NCBI RefSeq assembly: GCF_000374305.1 | Contig: NZ_KB894099.1 | Span: forward strand, 174,963 to 238,962 | Length of the DNA: 64,000 bases | Source of the DNA: Actinomadura flavalba DSM 45200 | GTDB taxonomy: Bacteria; Actinomycetota; Actinomycetes; Streptosporangiales; Streptosporangiaceae | Direction of reading: 5' to 3' | In this document: positions 41,039-49,961 of the stretch, in pieces | Layout: each line of letters starts with the position of its first letter | Numbering within the stretch: the stretch's first letter is position 1 | The notes under the pieces: model-generated | Told to the model about the DNA's origin: nothing | Databases searched by the model: none | The model's input: only the letters and a program-made list of their open reading frames with translations | Position numbers and translations under genes: made by a program

Positions 41039-41692
41039 CTAGGCGCTCTCCAGCGGTGCCAGCGCCGCCAGCGCGCGCCCGGTGACCTCCTCGACCGAAC
41101 CGGTCGCCTCGATACCGGCGAGGATGCCCTCGTCCTCATAGAACTGCACGAGCGGGGCGGTTTGTTCCTGGTAGACCTCCAGCCGGTGACGGACGACGTC
41201 CTCCTTGTCGTCGTCACGCTGGAACAGGTTGCCGCCGCAGTCGTCGCAGATGTCGTCGCGCTTGTCGTCGAAGTCGACGTGCCAGATCTTGCCGCACTTG
41301 GTGCAGGTGCGGCGGCCGGAGAGGCGGCGGACGACCTCCTCCTCGTCGACGACGAGCTCCAGGACGATGTCGAGCCGGGCGTCCCACTCGGAGAGCATCT
41401 TCTTGAGCGTCTCGGCCTGCGGCACGTTGCGCGGGAACCCGTCGAGCAGGAATCCGTCGCGGGCGTCGTCCTCGGACAGCCGGTCACGGACCATGGCGAT
41501 CGTCACCTCGTCGGGGACGAGGTCGCCGCGGTCCATGAACTCCTTGGCCTTGCGGCCGAGCTCGGTGCCACCGGACACGTTCGCGCGGAAGATGTCACCG
41601 GTCGAGATCTTCGGGATCGACAGATGCGAGGCGATGAACTGGGCCTGCGTCCCCTTGCCCGCGCCGGGGGGGCCCACCAGAACGATACGCAT
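41039..41692 (-). CDS. adk: Adenylate kinase (zinc-LID form)
   Basis: A 217-residue AMP kinase. The P-loop GPPGAGKGT is at 7-15, followed by the AMP-binding MDRGDLVPDEV segment. The LID domain keeps four cysteines (CTKCGK and CDDCGG), so it should bind a structural zinc, as in Bacillus-type long adenylate kinases. It begins on the base after the secY stop. The secY-adk-map order is standard. Confidence 0.98.
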   Translation of the reverse strand: MRIVLVGPPGAGKGTQAQFIASHLSIPKISTGDIFRANVSGGTELGRKAKEFMDRGDLVPDEVTIAMVRDRLSEDDARDGFLLDGFPRNVPQAETLKKMLSEWDARLDIVLELVVDEEEVVRRLSGRRTCTKCGKIWHVDFDDKRDDICDDCGGNLFQRDDDKEDVVRHRLEVYQEQTAPLVQFYEDEGILAGIEATGSVEEVTGRALAALAPLESA

Positions 41693-42991
41693 CTACCGGA
41701 GGAAACCCTCGTAGTTGCGCTGCTGGAGCTGAGATTCGATCTGCTTCACGGTATCCAGTCCGACGCCGACGACGATGAGAATGCTCGCGCCACCGAACGG
41801 GAAGTCGTTGGTCGCCTCCAGGAGGGCGAACGCGACCATGGGGATCAGGGCGACGAGCCCCAGGTACAACGCGCCGGGAGTGGTGATCCGCGTCAGCACG
41901 TAGTCGAGGTACTCGGCGGTCGGCCGCCCCGGACGGATACCTGGGATGAACCCACCATACTTCTTCATGTTGTCGGCGACTTCAGTGGGGTTGAAGGTGA
42001 TCGCGACGTAGAAGAAGGCGAAGAAGATGATGAAGACGAAGAAGACCGCCATGTGCCAGCCGTTGCTGGGCTGGAGGTACGGCTGGATGTTCTGGAGCCA
42101 CTTGGTGTCGGGCCAGAGCTGCGTCGCCAGCACCGGGAGGTACAGCAGCGAGGAGGCGAAGATCACAGGGATGATGCCGGCCTGGTTGACCTTCAGCGGG
42201 ATGTAGGTCGAGGTGCCGCCGTACATGCGCCGGCCGACCATCCGCTTCGCGTACTGCACCGGGATGCGGCGCTGCGCCTGCTCCACGAACACGACGCCCG
42301 CCATGATGGCGAGGCCCACGATCAGGACCATCGCGAAGACGAAGCCGCCCTTGGACTGGTAGATGCTCCAGAACTGGGCGGGGAACACCGCGACGACCTG
42401 CGTGAAGATCAGGATCGACATGCCGTTGCCGACGCCCCGGTCCGTGATCAGCTCACCGAGCCACATGATCACCGAGGTGCCCGCCACCATCACGATGACG
42501 ATCGTGATGATCGTGAACATGTCCTTCTCGTACAGGATGTTCTCGGCACCCGGCACGTTCTGCAGGAGCTGCCCCGTGCTCGCCATCGCGACGATGCCGG
42601 TCGCCTGAAGGATCGCGAGACCGATCGTCAGGTACCGCGTGTACTGGGTGATCTTGGTGGTACCGGCCTGGCCCTCCTTCTTCAGGGCCTCCAGCCGGGG
42701 AATCACGACCGTGAGGAGCTGCAGGATGATGCTCGCCGTGATGTAGGGCATGATGCCCAGCGCGAACACCGAGAGTTGCAGCAGCGCTCCACCGCTGAAC
42801 AGGTCGACGAGCCCGTAGAGCTGGCTCGTGTCCCGCGCGGCGTCGGCGGATTCGGACAGCACCTTGGTGTTCACACCAGGGGACGGCAGCATCGAGCCCA
42901 CGCGGAACACCACGATGATGAACAGCGTGAACAACAGCTTTTTACGCAGGTCAGGCGTACGGAAAGCCCGAGCGAACGCGGTCAGCACCAT
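41693..42991 (-). CDS. secY: Protein translocase subunit SecY
   Basis: A 432-residue core of the Sec channel with about ten membrane helices. Signatures include LFSGGALLQLSVFALGIMPYI and the cytosolic loop RRIPVQYAKRMVGRRMYGG, plus GIRPGRPTAEYLDYVLTRIT in the late cytosolic loop. Length and termini are typical. It is separated from rplO by 193 bp with a 15-bp perfect stem, suggesting differential expression. Confidence 0.98.
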   Translation of the reverse strand: MVLTAFARAFRTPDLRKKLLFTLFIIVVFRVGSMLPSPGVNTKVLSESADAARDTSQLYGLVDLFSGGALLQLSVFALGIMPYITASIILQLLTVVIPRLEALKKEGQAGTTKITQYTRYLTIGLAILQATGIVAMASTGQLLQNVPGAENILYEKDMFTIITIVIVMVAGTSVIMWLGELITDRGVGNGMSILIFTQVVAVFPAQFWSIYQSKGGFVFAMVLIVGLAIMAGVVFVEQAQRRIPVQYAKRMVGRRMYGGTSTYIPLKVNQAGIIPVIFASSLLYLPVLATQLWPDTKWLQNIQPYLQPSNGWHMAVFFVFIIFFAFFYVAITFNPTEVADNMKKYGGFIPGIRPGRPTAEYLDYVLTRITTPGALYLGLVALIPMVAFALLEATNDFPFGGASILIVVGVGLDTVKQIESQLQQRNYEGFLR

Positions 42992-43104
42992 TCCTCCTGC
43001 GCGACTGACTTATGCATGGCAGCCGTGGGGCCGGTTTCAGGACTCGAAGTAGCGGGGAGGCATGACAGGCCCTCCTCACCGAAGTGACTCTAACAGCAGA
43101 TGTG

Positions 43105-43170
43105 ACCGGGGCCGCTCCCCCGCACGCACCGACCTCACGGTCCGTGACGCGCGACGGGAGCGGCCCCGGT
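43105..43170 (-). terminator. Perfect 15-bp stem between rplO and secY
   Basis: Positions 43105-43119 pair exactly with 43156-43170. The 36-nt loop contains an inner CACGG/CCGTG stem. It starts 14 nt after the rplO stop. The structure is large and has no T-tract; it may tune the ratio of ribosomal proteins to SecY. Confidence 0.75.
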
Positions 43171-43184
43171 TCACCATCGCCCGC

Positions 43185-43646
43185 TTACAGCTCGTCGGCG
43201 CTGCCGCCGGCCGCCGCGATCTTCTCCTTGGCCGAGCCGGAGAAGGCGTGCACCTTCACCTGCACGGCGACGGAGATGTCGCCCTGGCCGAGCACCTTCA
43301 CCGGCTTGCCGCGGCGCACCGCGCCCTTGGCCGCCAGGTCCTCGGCGGTGACCTCGCCACCGTCGGGGTACAGCTCGGCGAGCTTGTCCAGGTTCACGAC
43401 CTGGAACTCGACGCGGTTCGGGTTCTTGAAGCCCTTGAGCTTGGGCAGCCGCCGGATCAGGGGCATCTGACCGCCCTCGAACCCGACCGGAACCGTGCTC
43501 CTGGCCTTCGTGCCCTTGGTGCCGCGGCCCGCGGTCTTGCCCTTGGACGCCTCGCCGCGGCCCTTGCGGGTCTTGCTGCGGTTGGCGCCGGGGGCCGGAC
43601 GCAGGTCGTGCACCCCGAGGGGCGCGCCCTCGTTGGTGTCCGCCAT
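43185..43646 (-). CDS. rplO: 50S ribosomal protein L15
   Basis: 153 residues. The Gly/Arg/Lys-rich RNA-binding head contains LRPAPGANRSKTRKGRGEAS and GRGTKGTKAR, and the globular end has KVLGQGDISVAVQVKVHAFS. It is a late assembly protein. It starts one base after the rpmD stop. It is the last ribosomal gene before secY. Confidence 0.98.
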   Translation of the reverse strand: MADTNEGAPLGVHDLRPAPGANRSKTRKGRGEASKGKTAGRGTKGTKARSTVPVGFEGGQMPLIRRLPKLKGFKNPNRVEFQVVNLDKLAELYPDGGEVTAEDLAAKGAVRRGKPVKVLGQGDISVAVQVKVHAFSGSAKEKIAAAGGSADEL

Positions 43647-43647
43647 G

Positions 43648-43830
43648 TCAGTCGACCTCCTCGACGGCGACGAGGTGCGCCACCGTCCGGATCATGCCGA
43701 GCACCTCGGGGCGGTCCTCGCGGACCACGCTCTGCCCGATCTTCTTCAGGCCGAGGGTGCGCAGCGTGTCACGCTGGTTCTGCTTCTCGCTGATCACAGA
43801 CTTGGTCTGCGTGATCCTGAGATTGGTCAC
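43648..43830 (-). CDS. rpmD: 50S ribosomal protein L30
   Basis: 60 residues: TNLRITQTKSVISEKQNQRD, then TLRTLGLKKIGQSVVREDRP, ending HLVAVEEVD. GTG 43830 overlaps the rpsE stop as GTGA and follows GGAGG by eight bases, which fixes the start despite a much longer open frame. It lies between rpsE and rplO as in most bacteria. Confidence 0.98.
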   Translation of the reverse strand: MTNLRITQTKSVISEKQNQRDTLRTLGLKKIGQSVVREDRPEVLGMIRTVAHLVAVEEVD

Positions 43831-44447
43831 GACGACGCGACCTCCTGCCGGGGCTCGCTGCCCGCGGCGCGGGCGCGGAGCATCGCCGCGGGGGCGACGT
43901 CCTCGATCGGCAGACCGCGCTTGGCGGCGATCTCCTCGGGCCGCTTCAGCGACTTGAGGCCCGCCACCGTCGCGTGGACGATGTTGATCGCGTTGTCGGT
44001 GCCGAGGGACTTGCTCAGCACGTCGTGGATACCGGCGCACTCCAGCACGGCGCGCACCGGGCCACCCGCGATCACACCGGTACCGGGGCTGGCCGGACGC
44101 AGCAGGACCACGCCCGCCGCCGCCTCGCCCTGCACGGTGTGCGGGATCGTGCCCTGGATGCGCGGCACCTTGAAGAAGTGCTTCTTGGCCTCCTCGACGC
44201 CCTTGGCGATCGCCGCGGGCACCTCCTTGGCCTTGCCGTAGCCGACACCGACGGTGCCGTTGCCGTCACCGACGATCACCAGGGCGGTGAAGCTGAAGCG
44301 GCGACCGCCCTTGACGACCTTGGCGACACGGTTGATCGCCACGACCTTCTCGATGTACGACTGACCCTTGTCGGCGCCACCGCGGCGGTCGTCGCGGCGG
44401 CCCTGACGGTCGCCACCCTGACCGCCACCGCGCCTCTGCGCTGCCAT
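43827..44447 (-). CDS. rpsE: 30S ribosomal protein S5 with RG-rich head
   Basis: 206 residues. The core has YIEKVVAINRVAKVVKGGRR, GDGNGTVGVGYGKAKEV and GTGVIAGGPVRAVLE. The first 27 residues are almost all Arg, Gly, Gln and Asp (AAQRRGGGQGGDRQGRRDDR...), an RGG-type extension matched by a similar tail on S3. S5 sits near the mRNA entry tunnel with S3 and S4. It overlaps rpmD by 4 nt. Confidence 0.98.
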   Translation of the reverse strand: MAAQRRGGGQGGDRQGRRDDRRGGADKGQSYIEKVVAINRVAKVVKGGRRFSFTALVIVGDGNGTVGVGYGKAKEVPAAIAKGVEEAKKHFFKVPRIQGTIPHTVQGEAAAGVVLLRPASPGTGVIAGGPVRAVLECAGIHDVLSKSLGTDNAINIVHATVAGLKSLKRPEEIAAKRGLPIEDVAPAAMLRARAAGSEPRQEVASS

Positions 44448-44484
44448 CAGTGGTTCCTCTTCTCGTTGGTCGGGAAGGCGGCCA

Positions 44485-44871
44485 TCACAGCTCCAGGCCC
44501 CCCTCGCGCGCACCGTCCGCGACGGCGGCGACGCGCCCGTGGTACTTGTTGCCGCCACGGTCGAACACGACCGCGGAGACACCGGCCTCCTTGGCACGGG
44601 CGGCGACCAGTTCGCCGACCTTGCGCGACTTGGCCGTCTTGTCGCCGGAGTCGTTGCGCAGGTCCGCCTCCATCGTCGACGCGTAGGCCAGCGTGTGGCC
44701 CTTGATGTCGTCGATGACCTGGACGAACACGTGCTTGGTGGAGCGGGTCACGACCAGGCGAGGACGCGCGGCGCTGCCGACGACCTTCTTCCGGACCCGC
44801 AGGTGCCGGCGCTTGCGGGACTTGGCCCGCGCCGACGTGGCCTTTCCGGCCAGGGTCTTGGTGCCTGCCAT
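44485..44871 (-). CDS. rplR: 50S ribosomal protein L18
   Basis: 128 residues, a 5S rRNA-binding protein. It shows RKRRHLRVRKKVVGSAARPR, TRSTKHVFVQVIDD and the C-terminal AVVFDRGGNKYHGRVAAVADGAREGGLEL, a near-universal ending. It lies 2 bp after rplF and 37 bp before rpsE. Confidence 0.98.
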   Translation of the reverse strand: MAGTKTLAGKATSARAKSRKRRHLRVRKKVVGSAARPRLVVTRSTKHVFVQVIDDIKGHTLAYASTMEADLRNDSGDKTAKSRKVGELVAARAKEAGVSAVVFDRGGNKYHGRVAAVADGAREGGLEL

Positions 44872-44873
44872 GA

Positions 44874-45410
44874 CTACTTACCAGCCTTTCCGACCTTGCG
44901 ACGGATCTGCTCGCCCTCGTACCGCACACCCTTGCCCTTGTACGGGTCGGGCTTGCGGAGCTTGCGGATGCGAGCGGAGATCTCACCGACGAGCTGCTTG
45001 TCGATGCCCTCGACGGTGAGCTGGGTCGGCTTCTCCACCGTGAAGGTGATGCCCTCCGGCGGCTCGACCGTGATCGAGTGGCTGTAGCCGAGCGAGAACT
45101 CCAGGTTCTTGCCCTTGGCCACAACGCGGTAACCGACGCCCTGGATGACCAGGGTCTTCTTGTACCCCTCGGTCACGCCCACGACCATGTTGTTGATCAA
45201 CGAGCGGGTCAGCCCGTGCAGGGCGCGCACCGTGTTGATGTCGTTGGGCCGGGTGACGTTGACCTGGCCGTCCTCGAGAGCGACCGAGATCGGCTCCGAG
45301 ACGGTGTGCGACAGCGTGCCCTTGGGCCCCTTGACAGAGACCAGCTGGCCGTCGATCTTGATCTCGACGCCATTGGGCACGGTCACGGGGAGTCGTCCGA
45401 TGCGAGACAT
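44874..45410 (-). CDS. rplF: 50S ribosomal protein L6
   Basis: 178 residues with two repeated alpha/beta domains: SRIGRLPVTVPNGVEIKIDG at the start and VVAKGKNLEFSLGYSHSITV midway. The C-terminal signature KPDPYKGKGVRYEGEQIRRKVGKAGK is complete. It binds near the sarcin-ricin loop, contacting elongation factors. It is packed tightly in the spc operon. Confidence 0.98.
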   Translation of the reverse strand: MSRIGRLPVTVPNGVEIKIDGQLVSVKGPKGTLSHTVSEPISVALEDGQVNVTRPNDINTVRALHGLTRSLINNMVVGVTEGYKKTLVIQGVGYRVVAKGKNLEFSLGYSHSITVEPPEGITFTVEKPTQLTVEGIDKQLVGEISARIRKLRKPDPYKGKGVRYEGEQIRRKVGKAGK

Positions 45411-45426
45411 GTCTGTGCCCTCCCCT

Positions 45427-45825
45427 CTACCAGACGTAGGCGAGGACTTCGCCGCCCACGCCGCGCTTGCCGGCCTGCCGGTCCGTCATCAGGCCGGAGG
45501 ACGTCGAGATGATCGCGACGCCCAGTCCGCCGAGGACCTTGGGCAGGTTGTCCTTCTTCGCGTACACCCGGAGACCGGGCTTGGAGACGCGCTTGATCCC
45601 GGCGATCGACCGCTCACGCGTCGGCCCGAACTTCAGGTCGACGATGAGCTTCTTGCCGACCTCGGCGTCCTCCACATTCCAGCCGGTGATGTAGCCCTCC
45701 TGCTGAAGGATCTCGGCGATGTGCGCCTTGATCTTCGAGTAGGGCATCGCGACCGTGTCGTGGTACGCCGAGTTCGCGTTGCGCAGACGCGTCAGCATGT
45801 CTGCGATCGGGTCGGTCATCGTCAT
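45427..45825 (-). CDS. rpsH: 30S ribosomal protein S8
   Basis: 132 residues: MTMTDPIADMLTRLRNANSA at the start and the C-terminal GLGVAIISTSSGLMTDRQAG signature. In E. coli S8 binds the spc mRNA to repress it; the stem-loop between rpsN and this gene (45924-45950) lies in the equivalent neighbourhood, but similarity to the S8 target was not established. ATG 45819 is an alternative start. Confidence 0.98.
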   Translation of the reverse strand: MTMTDPIADMLTRLRNANSAYHDTVAMPYSKIKAHIAEILQQEGYITGWNVEDAEVGKKLIVDLKFGPTRERSIAGIKRVSKPGLRVYAKKDNLPKVLGGLGVAIISTSSGLMTDRQAGKRGVGGEVLAYVW

Positions 45826-45923
45826 GGCCTACAGGCCCTCCCTCGCCACGGTTTCCATGCGGACCTTTGGCGCGGTCATGGGCGCCTTCGTCAGGCGCCC
45901 GGTGGTTATTACAGGCCGGGGGA

Positions 45924-45950
45924 ACCGGCCCCCGTCGCGCGGGGGCCGGT
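45924..45950 (-). terminator. Perfect 10-bp hairpin between rpsN and rpsH
   Basis: ACCGGCCCCC (45924-45933) pairs with GGGGGCCGGT (45941-45950) over a 7-nt loop. It begins 3 nt after the rpsN stop. The rest of the 128-bp gap is AT-richer, with no gene. Confidence 0.65.
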
Positions 45951-45953
45951 GTC

Positions 45954-46139
45954 CTACCAGCTCGACTTGGTGATGCCGGGCAGCTCGCCCCGGTGCGCCA
46001 TCTCGCGGAAGCAGACACGGCACAGGCCGAACTTCCGGTAGACGGAGCGGGGACGCCCGCAGCGCGAACAACGAGTGTACGCGCGCACGCCGAACTTCGG
46101 CTTGCGGGCCGCCTTGGCGATCAGCGACTTCTTGGCCAT
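45954..46139 (-). CDS. rpsN: 30S ribosomal protein S14, zinc-binding short form
   Basis: 61 residues with four zinc Cys (CSRCGRPR and CRVCF) in the order expected for type Z S14. The zinc-free long paralogue used under Zur control in some actinobacteria is not in this window. It starts 3 bp after the rplE stop. It binds 16S rRNA in the head. Confidence 0.98.
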   Translation of the reverse strand: MAKKSLIAKAARKPKFGVRAYTRCSRCGRPRSVYRKFGLCRVCFREMAHRGELPGITKSSW

Positions 46140-46142
46140 CGC

Positions 46143-46718
46143 TCAGTTCTCCTTGAACGGGAAACCGAGGAGCTTCAGGAGCGCCCGGCCCTCGTCGTTG
46201 TTCGTCGCGGTCGTGACGATCGTGATGTCCATGCCGCGCTGCCGGTCGACCTTGTCGGGGTCCACCTCGTGGAACATGACCTGCTCGGTCAGCCCGAAGG
46301 TGTAGTTCCCGTTGCCGTCGAACTGCTTGGGCGACAGGCCACGGAAGTCACGGATGCGCGGCAGCGCCGTGGACAGCAGACGGTCCAGGAACTCCCACAT
46401 CCGGTCGCCGCGCAGCGTCACGTGGGCGCCGATCGGCATGCCCTCGCGCAGCTTGAACTGGGCGATCGACTTCTTGGCGCGGTTGACGGCCGGCTTCTGA
46501 CCCGTGATGTTGGTCAGGTCGCGGACGGCACCCTCGATCAGCTTGGCGTCCTTGGCCGCGTCGCCGACCCCCATGTTGACCACGATCTTGGTCAGTCCGG
46601 GGATCTGCATGACGTTGGCGTAGCCGAACTGCTCCTGCATCGCCTTCGCGATTTCCTCGCGGTAGCGGAGCTTGAGCCGCGGCTGGGGCACGGAACGCTC
46701 GGTGGCGGTCTCGGTCAT
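46143..46718 (-). CDS. rplE: 50S ribosomal protein L5
   Basis: 191 residues. The core has QIPGLTKIVVNMGVGDA, GQKPAVNRAKKSIAQFKLRE and the P-loop-like GLTEQVMFHEVDPDKVDRQRG, which is the standard L5 ending. It binds 5S rRNA and contacts S13 across the subunit bridge. It begins 1 bp after rplX. Confidence 0.98.
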   Translation of the reverse strand: MTETATERSVPQPRLKLRYREEIAKAMQEQFGYANVMQIPGLTKIVVNMGVGDAAKDAKLIEGAVRDLTNITGQKPAVNRAKKSIAQFKLREGMPIGAHVTLRGDRMWEFLDRLLSTALPRIRDFRGLSPKQFDGNGNYTFGLTEQVMFHEVDPDKVDRQRGMDITIVTTATNNDEGRALLKLLGFPFKEN

Positions 46719-46719
46719 C

Positions 46720-47028
46720 TCAGATCTCCTTGCCGGAGCGGCGCGAGATGCGGACCTTCGTGCCGTCGTCGTTCACGCGGACCCCGGTGCGGACGGGCTT
46801 GCCGTCCTCGACCAGGGACACGTTGCTGACGTGCAGCGGTGCCTCGACCGTGACCCGGCCGCTCTCCTTGCCGGCGCGCTGCGCGTCGGCCTTGATGTTC
46901 TTGGTGATGAGGTTGACGCCCTCGACGACCACGCGCTCGGCGCGGCGGTCGACGCGCAGGACCTTGCCCGTCGCGCCCTTGTTCTTGCCGGCGATGACGA
47001 TGACCTCGTCGCCCTTGCGGATCTTCAT
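46720..47028 (-). CDS. rplX: 50S ribosomal protein L24
   Basis: 102 residues with the KOW motif KIRKGDEVIVIAGKNKGATGKV. It initiates 50S assembly near the exit tunnel. ATG 47028 shares one base with the rplN stop (TGATG); GTG 47031 immediately upstream is an alternative that would make a GTGA overlap. The length is typical. Confidence 0.98.
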   Translation of the reverse strand: MKIRKGDEVIVIAGKNKGATGKVLRVDRRAERVVVEGVNLITKNIKADAQRAGKESGRVTVEAPLHVSNVSLVEDGKPVRTGVRVNDDGTKVRISRRSGKEI

Positions 47029-47396
47029 CACAGCACCTCCGGCGCGAGCGACACGATGCGCATGAACTTCTTCTCGCGCAGTTCCCGGCCGACCGGACCG
47101 AAGATACGGGTGCCGCGGGGGTCCCCGCCGTCCTTGATCAGGACGGCGGCGTTCTCGTCGAAACGGATGTAGGAGCCGTCCGGACGCCGGCGCTCCTTGC
47201 GGGTGCGCACGACGACCGCCTTGACGACGTCACCCTTCTTGACACCCGCGCCGGGAAGGGCATCCTTCACCGTCGCGACGATGACGTCGCCGACTCCCGC
47301 GTAGCGCCGACCCGAGCCGCCGAGAACCCGGATGCAAAGGATCTCCTTCGCACCCGTGTTGTCGGCGACCTTGAGTCGCGACTCCTGCTGGATCAC
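47028..47396 (-). CDS. rplN: 50S ribosomal protein L14
   Basis: 122 residues: MIQQESRLKVADNTGAKEIL and the ending GPVGRELREKKFMRIVSLAPEVL, exact for the family. It contacts S12-side bridges and L19. It lies between rpsQ (61 bp upstream) and rplX (1-nt overlap). The gap with rpsQ is AT-richer but shows no promoter. Confidence 0.98.
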   Translation of the reverse strand: MIQQESRLKVADNTGAKEILCIRVLGGSGRRYAGVGDVIVATVKDALPGAGVKKGDVVKAVVVRTRKERRRPDGSYIRFDENAAVLIKDGGDPRGTRIFGPVGRELREKKFMRIVSLAPEVL

Positions 47397-47457
47397 GTTG
47401 ACTCCTGTTCGTCACAGCGGTTCTCCACCTGTCGGCAGAGCCTGCTGGAACCAGTGA

Positions 47458-47727
47458 TTACTTGGCCTTCTCGAGGATCTCGACCACGCGCCAGCGCTTG
47501 CTGGCCGAGAGGGGCCGGGTCTCCATGAGACGGACGCGGTCGCCGACGCCACACTCGTTGGCCTCGTCGTGCGCCTTGTACTTGGTCGTGCGACGGATCA
47601 CCTTGTGGTACCGGCGGTGGGTGATGCGGTCCTCGACGGACACGACCACGGTCTTGTCCATCTTGTCGGAGACCACAAGACCCTCCAGCACCTTACGGGT
47701 GGGCCGCTGCTCGGTCTGCTCAGTCAT
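47458..47727 (-). CDS. rpsQ: 30S ribosomal protein S17
   Basis: 89 residues of the OB-fold: RKVLEGLVVSDKMDKTVVVS, HKVIRRTTKYKAHDEANECG and DRVRLMETRPLSASKRWRVVEI. It is a primary 16S-binding protein. Its start overlaps the end of rpmC by 8 nt, suggesting translational coupling. Confidence 0.98.
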   Translation of the reverse strand: MTEQTEQRPTRKVLEGLVVSDKMDKTVVVSVEDRITHRRYHKVIRRTTKYKAHDEANECGVGDRVRLMETRPLSASKRWRVVEILEKAK

Positions 47728-47965
47728 TCTTCTCGTCCTCCGCGGCGTCCTCGACCGTGACGATGCCGAGCTCGCGCTCGCGCATCACGGTGTAGATGCG
47801 GGCGATCTCACGCTTCACGGTGCGCAGCCGCCCGTGGCTCTCCAGCTGGCCGGTCGCGGCCTGGAAGCGGAGGTTGAACAGCTCCTCCTTGGCTTCCTTC
47901 AGCTTGGTGACCAGGACGTCCGCGGGCTCGGTACGCAGCTCGTCGGCGGCAAGACCCTTGGCCAT
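47720..47965 (-). CDS. rpmC: 50S ribosomal protein L29
   Basis: 81 residues. The two-helix core is visible in DELRTEPADVLVTKLKEAKE and LFNLRFQAATGQLESHGRLR, with TVKREIARIYTVMRERELG. An acidic tail follows. It lies at the tunnel exit and binds SRP and trigger factor with L23. It shares one base with the rplP stop. Confidence 0.97.
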   Translation of the reverse strand: MAKGLAADELRTEPADVLVTKLKEAKEELFNLRFQAATGQLESHGRLRTVKREIARIYTVMRERELGIVTVEDAAEDEKND

Positions 47966-48384
47966 CAGGACTCACCCACCTCTCGCTTAACAATCTTGCA
48001 CTTCATGGGCAGCTTGTGGATGGCGCGGGTGAGCGCCTCCCGGGCGATCTCCTCATTGGGGTAGGAGATCTCGAACAGCACGCGGCCCGGCTTCACGTTC
48101 GCGACCCACCACTCGACCGAACCCTTACCGGAACCCATGCGGGTCTCGGCGGGCTTCTTGGTCAGCGGGCGGTCCGGGAAGATGTTGATCCAGACCTTGC
48201 CGCCACGCTTGATGTGGCGGGTCATCGCGATACGCGCGGCCTCGATCTGCCGGTTGGTGACGTACGCCGGCTCGACGGCCTGGATGCCGTACTCGCCGAA
48301 CGTCACCTTCGTGCCGCCCTTGGCCATCCCCCGGCGCTTCGGGTGGTGCTGCTTGCGGTGCTTGACCTTACGAGGGATCAGCAT
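47965..48384 (-). CDS. rplP: 50S ribosomal protein L16
   Basis: 139 residues with the basic head LIPRKVKHRKQHHPKRRGMA and the conserved GGKVWINIFPDRPLTKKPAE. The GSVEWWVANVKPGRVLFEI segment is also present. It organises the A-site tRNA region of 23S. It lies 8 bp after rpsC. Confidence 0.98.
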   Translation of the reverse strand: MLIPRKVKHRKQHHPKRRGMAKGGTKVTFGEYGIQAVEPAYVTNRQIEAARIAMTRHIKRGGKVWINIFPDRPLTKKPAETRMGSGKGSVEWWVANVKPGRVLFEISYPNEEIAREALTRAIHKLPMKCKIVKREVGES

Positions 48385-48392
48385 CGGCTACT

Positions 48393-49261
<869 letters not shown>

Positions 49262-49262
<1 letters not shown>

Positions 49263-49639
49263 TACCGGGCCCTCCTCGTCTTCTTGCCGCCGCCGGCCGC
49301 CGCCTCTTCCCGCGACTCGACAACCACCGTGATGTGGCTCGTGCGCTTGTTGATGCGGTAAGCCCGGCCCTGGGCACGGGGGCGGAAACGCTTGAGCGTC
49401 GGCCCCTCGTCCACCCACGCACGGCTCACGACGAGCGTGCCGGTGTCGAGCTTGAAGTTGTGCTCGGCGTTGGCGATGGCACTCGCCAGCACCTTGCCCA
49501 CCGGCTCACTCGCAGCCTGGGGGGCGAACCGCAGCACCGCCTGAGCCTCCGCGGCGGGCAGGCCGCGGATGAGGTCCACCACGCGGCGGGCCTTCCTGGG
49601 CGTGACGCGGATGAACCGCGCCTGGGCCCTGGCTTCCAT
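49262..49639 (-). CDS. rplV: 50S ribosomal protein L22
   Basis: 125 residues: ARFIRVTPRKARRVVDLIRG at the start, the tunnel hairpin around GPTLKRFRPRAQGRAYRINK, and TSHITVVVES at the end of the core. The hairpin lines the nascent-peptide tunnel and is a site of macrolide-resistance mutations in other bacteria. It shares its last base with the rpsC start (TAGTG). Confidence 0.98.
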
Positions 49640-49670
49640 CGCTACCTCTCTCCTACGATCTACTGCCCGC

Positions 49671-49952
49671 TCAGCCGCGACGGCTGCGACGGTCTTCCTT
49701 GACGTGGCTGCGGAAGGTGCGCGTCGGCGCGAACTCGCCGAGCTTGTGACCCACCATGGCGTCCGTGATGAACACCGGCACGTGCTTGCGGCCGTCGTGC
49801 ACGGCGATCGTGTGACCGATCATGTCCGGCACGATCATGGAGCGCCGCGACCACGTCTTGATGACGTTCTTCGTGCCCTTCTCGTTCTGGACGTCGACCT
49901 TCTTCTGAAGGTGGTCGTCCACGAAGGGGCCCTTCTTCAGGCTACGTGGCAT
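49671..49952 (-). CDS. rpsS: 30S ribosomal protein S19
   Basis: 93 residues: PRSLKKGPFVDDHLQKKVDV, WSRRSMIVPDMIGHTIAVHD and GRKHVPVFITDAMVGHKLGE, exact family blocks. It forms part of the 30S head with S13. It is 9 bp downstream of rplB and 31 bp upstream of rplV. Confidence 0.98.
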   Translation of the reverse strand: MPRSLKKGPFVDDHLQKKVDVQNEKGTKNVIKTWSRRSMIVPDMIGHTIAVHDGRKHVPVFITDAMVGHKLGEFAPTRTFRSHVKEDRRSRRG

Positions 49953-49961
49953 GACGGACTC

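Noticed and set aside
39959..43087. A 1042-codon plus-strand open frame opposite map, adk and secY
   Set aside because: It is a shadow of three well-supported genes; the peptide is rich in Asp/His/Arg/Val strings and has no recognisable start context.
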